Of a stretch of DNA of 64,000 nt, positions 61,700 through 64,000 are shown piece after piece; the stretch's first letter is position 1, and every line of letters starts with the position of its first letter. Both the position numbers and the translations under genes were made by a program. The DNA comes from Agaricus subrufescens (lineage: Eukaryota; Basidiomycota; Agaricomycetes; Agaricales; Agaricaceae). The notes under the pieces are model-generated. The model was not told the DNA's origin. It saw only the letters and a program-made list of their open reading frames with translations, and searched no databases. The stretch covers positions 2,046,001 through 2,110,000 of the forward strand of contig CM057064.1 in NCBI GenBank assembly GCA_029945375.1, written 5' to 3'.

Positions 61700-63123
61700 T
61701 CAGAAGAAAAGATATGTTGTAATAAATACTCCAAGAGCAACAATGACGACAACCGGCAGTGGCACACCATCCTGTTGATGGTGATAACGGTGATCATCGA
61801 CGACAGTTTGTACATCAGTGTCTGCAGTACTATCGGCATCTGAATGTCTTCGACCGCGTCTGCTGCGAAGCTCTGAAGTAGGTGCGACTGACATGGTGGC
61901 AATGGTGTTGCGCAGTTGGTCAATTTCAGCCTGCGCTTCTTGGTACTTGGCGAGAAGCTCCTCGTTCAAGGGATTCTCAACATATACAGTTTCAATCGTA
62001 GAAGGTGGAGGAGGTTGGACCTTCGGAGCAGCTCTAGGGGGTGATTCATACATGTGCTGGGGTTCCTCATGATCACGTTCATGGTGGTGGGGAGGAGGAG
62101 GAACAGGCGACGGTGACCTAGGCTCCTCCGAGGATATCATAATGGGAACTTCAGCGCCAAGATGCTCCTCGTCAGCATACTCATGCGAATGCCCACGCGA
62201 CACCGAATCCTCCGGCCCAAGTGTAGAAGGCTGAGGTCGATGTTCCTGGTTCACAGGAACAGGTGCTGGTGGAACTGGAACTGGAACTGGGGGAACCGGA
62301 GGCAGTGAAGAAGGTGCTGGTTGACCAAAGTCAGGAAGTGCAGGGTGGGCATTACCATTGTTGGGTTTGAGGGTCTCTACCGTGTTCTGCTATTACGAAA
62401 GTGAGTTTCTGAAAATTTCACTGGGCGGGAGAAACGTGAACTCACGAACTCATGAAGATTAGAGATCTCCGGCACAGGTGGATAGTTCTCCTCTTCCTCA
62501 TCCAGCGGTCCCTCCTCCGCCGGGAGGTACACCACTCGTAGCTTCTGCTGGTACACAACACCTTCATCGCCCATATCAGGAGTCTGCCACTAAACAAAAG
62601 TTCAACAAAAAAAAAAAAAACCAAAAAGGAGAAAATGCTATTCAGACTCACAAGATCATGCAACGCCATTGTCTCCTTCTCCGGAGTAATCAAAGTACTC
62701 TGAACAAGGAACTTGTCCTTACATTTCGAGTTCAGAGGAGGCTCTTCTTTAAGAGGTTGAAGCATGACTTTATTCAAAAAAAGAAAGCATAAATGTTTCT
62801 GCCGCCGAGTTTCACAACAGCAACTCGTACCAGAGACATCAACAGCCTCCCCAGGCTCAACTCGACCAGAGTTAGGCCGCACACAATAGAGCTGCAAAGC
62901 TTTCAACAACCCAAAACCACGCATCCCTCAAAAGCGAATACCTTTGGAGCAGTAGTCTTGACCTTGAAAGCGACCGGCACGTTATTTTGATTTGAAATGG
63001 TGAGGGAGCGTTTCACGACATGGGTAAGGGGGCCTGTGGACAGGTAAGCCAAGAGCCAGCGCAAAAGGCAGGGGACGTACGCCGAAAACCCAGACTACGG
63101 CTCGGGTTGAGGGAGACAGACAT
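61700..63123 (-). CDS. SCS2: VAP/Scs2-type MSP-domain ER membrane protein
   Basis: Tail-anchored ER protein that binds FFAT motifs and forms membrane contacts. Start MSVSLNPSRSLGFR (63,121-63,123). The MSP domain is split over short exons: VKRSLTISNQNNVPVAFKVK, TTAPKLYCVRPNSGRVEPG, VMLQPLKEEPPLNSKCKDKF and LVQSTLITPEK. The K-T-T-A-P-K-x-Y-x-V-R-P-N-x-G segment is the family core. Then an acidic linker (GPLDEEEENYPPVPEI), a Pro/Val-rich repeat (VPPVPVPVPVPPAPVP), a coiled coil (NEELLAKYQEAQAEIDQLRN), and a C-terminal anchor PLPVVVIVALGVFITTYLFF at the very end. Domain order MSP - coiled coil - TM is diagnostic. Confidence 0.93.
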
Positions 63124-63619
63124 TTTGTGGAGGGGACGATGGGGGTGGTTGGAGAGATTCGTCTGTCGGTTCATGCGGGGTGCGTTGGCCACGTGGTCCG
63201 CACCGCCACCGTGGGAAGTGAACGCAACCGTCTTCACCACTCCTTCGCCAGCGACCGTTCGCAAGGGCATCGTCGTATGCGCGCAAGGTTGTTTAATGCG
63301 CTTCTTCACTCCTCACGCCCCTCTTAAGGCTCGTGTCCGCCTACTTGGAAACAACCTTTATTTACCTCATGTACTATGCGTGTCCTATCTAATTAAGTTA
63401 TTAAAAGGAGTGTATGAAACCCATTGTACGCGGCCCGTCGTGTGCAATAAACAAAATATGCAGTGCAAAAGTTGACAGCAGAAATAAAAAGCAAGAACGA
63501 ATAAGTCAGCGAAGACCAAAAACCGACAAAAGTAAAAAAGAATATAGGTCTAAAAATCAATGCGGTATAATTCATCCAGTCTGTTCGTCATCCAATCCAT
63601 GAGCATAAACAAAAGAGCT
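63124..63619. other. Intergenic region
   Basis: Upstream region of the MSP gene and 3' flank of the ABC transporter. Overlapping short frames on both strands, no family signal. Confidence 0.4.
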
Positions 63620-64000
63620 CTACTCGTTCGTGCTGAGCGCCTGTAGTTGCACATATTCGAAGTAGTCACCACGTTGCGCCAGCAGTTGATCATGTGTTCC
63701 GGACTCGCTAACACGTCCTTCTTTAATGAAATAACTGATCGGAAGGAAGCGCAACAATCAGCAAACTCAACTCTACATTAAACGAAGTGAAAGAAACATA
63801 CATTCGGTCAGCATTCTGAATACTCGACAATCTGTGAGCAATAGCAATCGTCGTCCGGCCTTTTGAAGCTTGATCTAATGCAGCTTGCACAACCTTCTCC
63901 GAATTCGAGTCAAGCGCAGAAGTAGCCTACGTAAGCAGATATCGATTAGAACACGCCCATCGAAACATGAGGAATGAACCTCACCTCATCCAGCAATAGC
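63620..64000 (-). CDS. ABC transporter, C-terminal nucleotide-binding domain end (cut by window edge)
   Basis: C-terminal end of an ABCB-type (MDR/Ste6-like) transporter. The right edge enters at LLLDE (Walker B). An intron of about 50 nt follows, then [20 protein letters not shown] (D-loop SALD), [20 protein letters not shown] (H-loop histidine), a second intron, and [20 protein letters not shown] followed by [16 protein letters not shown]. The stop is at 63,620-63,622. The HDQLLAxxGxYxxxVxxQxL ending is typical of full-size fungal multidrug or peptide exporters. The transmembrane part lies outside the window. Confidence 0.9.

Overview
The window is nuclear DNA from a filamentous basidiomycete, most likely an Agaricomycete. 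The evidence is dense genes on both strands, many short introns (about 47-70 nt, GT..AG), no operons, typical fungal housekeeping genes, two multi-pass membrane proteins of a basidiomycete-type family (DUF6534-like), and an amplified F-box family. I cannot name the genus. All gene models are my own splice readings from sequence, without transcripts.

Layout. 1-359: start of a short-chain dehydrogenase (SDR1), running off the left edge. 1.8-13.2 kb: conserved genes: an SH3-RasGEF (Cdc25 type), an F-box/WD protein, the mitochondrial Rho GTPase Miro/Gem1 and a von Willebrand A-domain protein. 13.2-16.3 kb: sparse. 15.7-35.2 kb: an accessory island made by repeated segmental duplication. Its core is a divergent pair of unrelated F-box genes sharing a promoter of roughly 180 bp. 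The pair occurs three times: two tandem units of about 6 kb and one inverted copy. A G-patch protein gene and SDR genes travel with it. The G-patch gene is complete once (26,678-28,162) and survives as two different broken remnants. SDR2 looks intact. SDR3 is intact except for a perfect 37-bp tandem duplication that breaks its start.

35.7-38.0 kb: deoxyhypusine hydroxylase and the ribosome assembly factor Mrt4 start back to back, 84 bp apart. 38.0-52.1 kb: two paralogous S9 (DPP5-like) serine peptidases in opposite orientation enclose farnesyl diphosphate synthase and two DUF6534-like membrane protein genes. 52.9-63.1 kb: the E4 ubiquitin ligase Ufd2 (divergent from mitochondrial ribosomal protein bL35m), a phosphoglycerate-mutase-family phosphatase, a secreted GDSL/CE16-type esterase and a VAP/Scs2-type MSP protein. 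The last C-terminal segment is an ABC transporter cut by the right edge.

The housekeeping genes act separately (Ras signalling, mitochondrial dynamics, translation, isoprenoid synthesis, ER contacts, ubiquitin). The most interesting part is the island: two different F-box families are kept together as one divergently transcribed module, with all splice sites and five of six reading frames preserved, while their G-patch and SDR neighbours decay.
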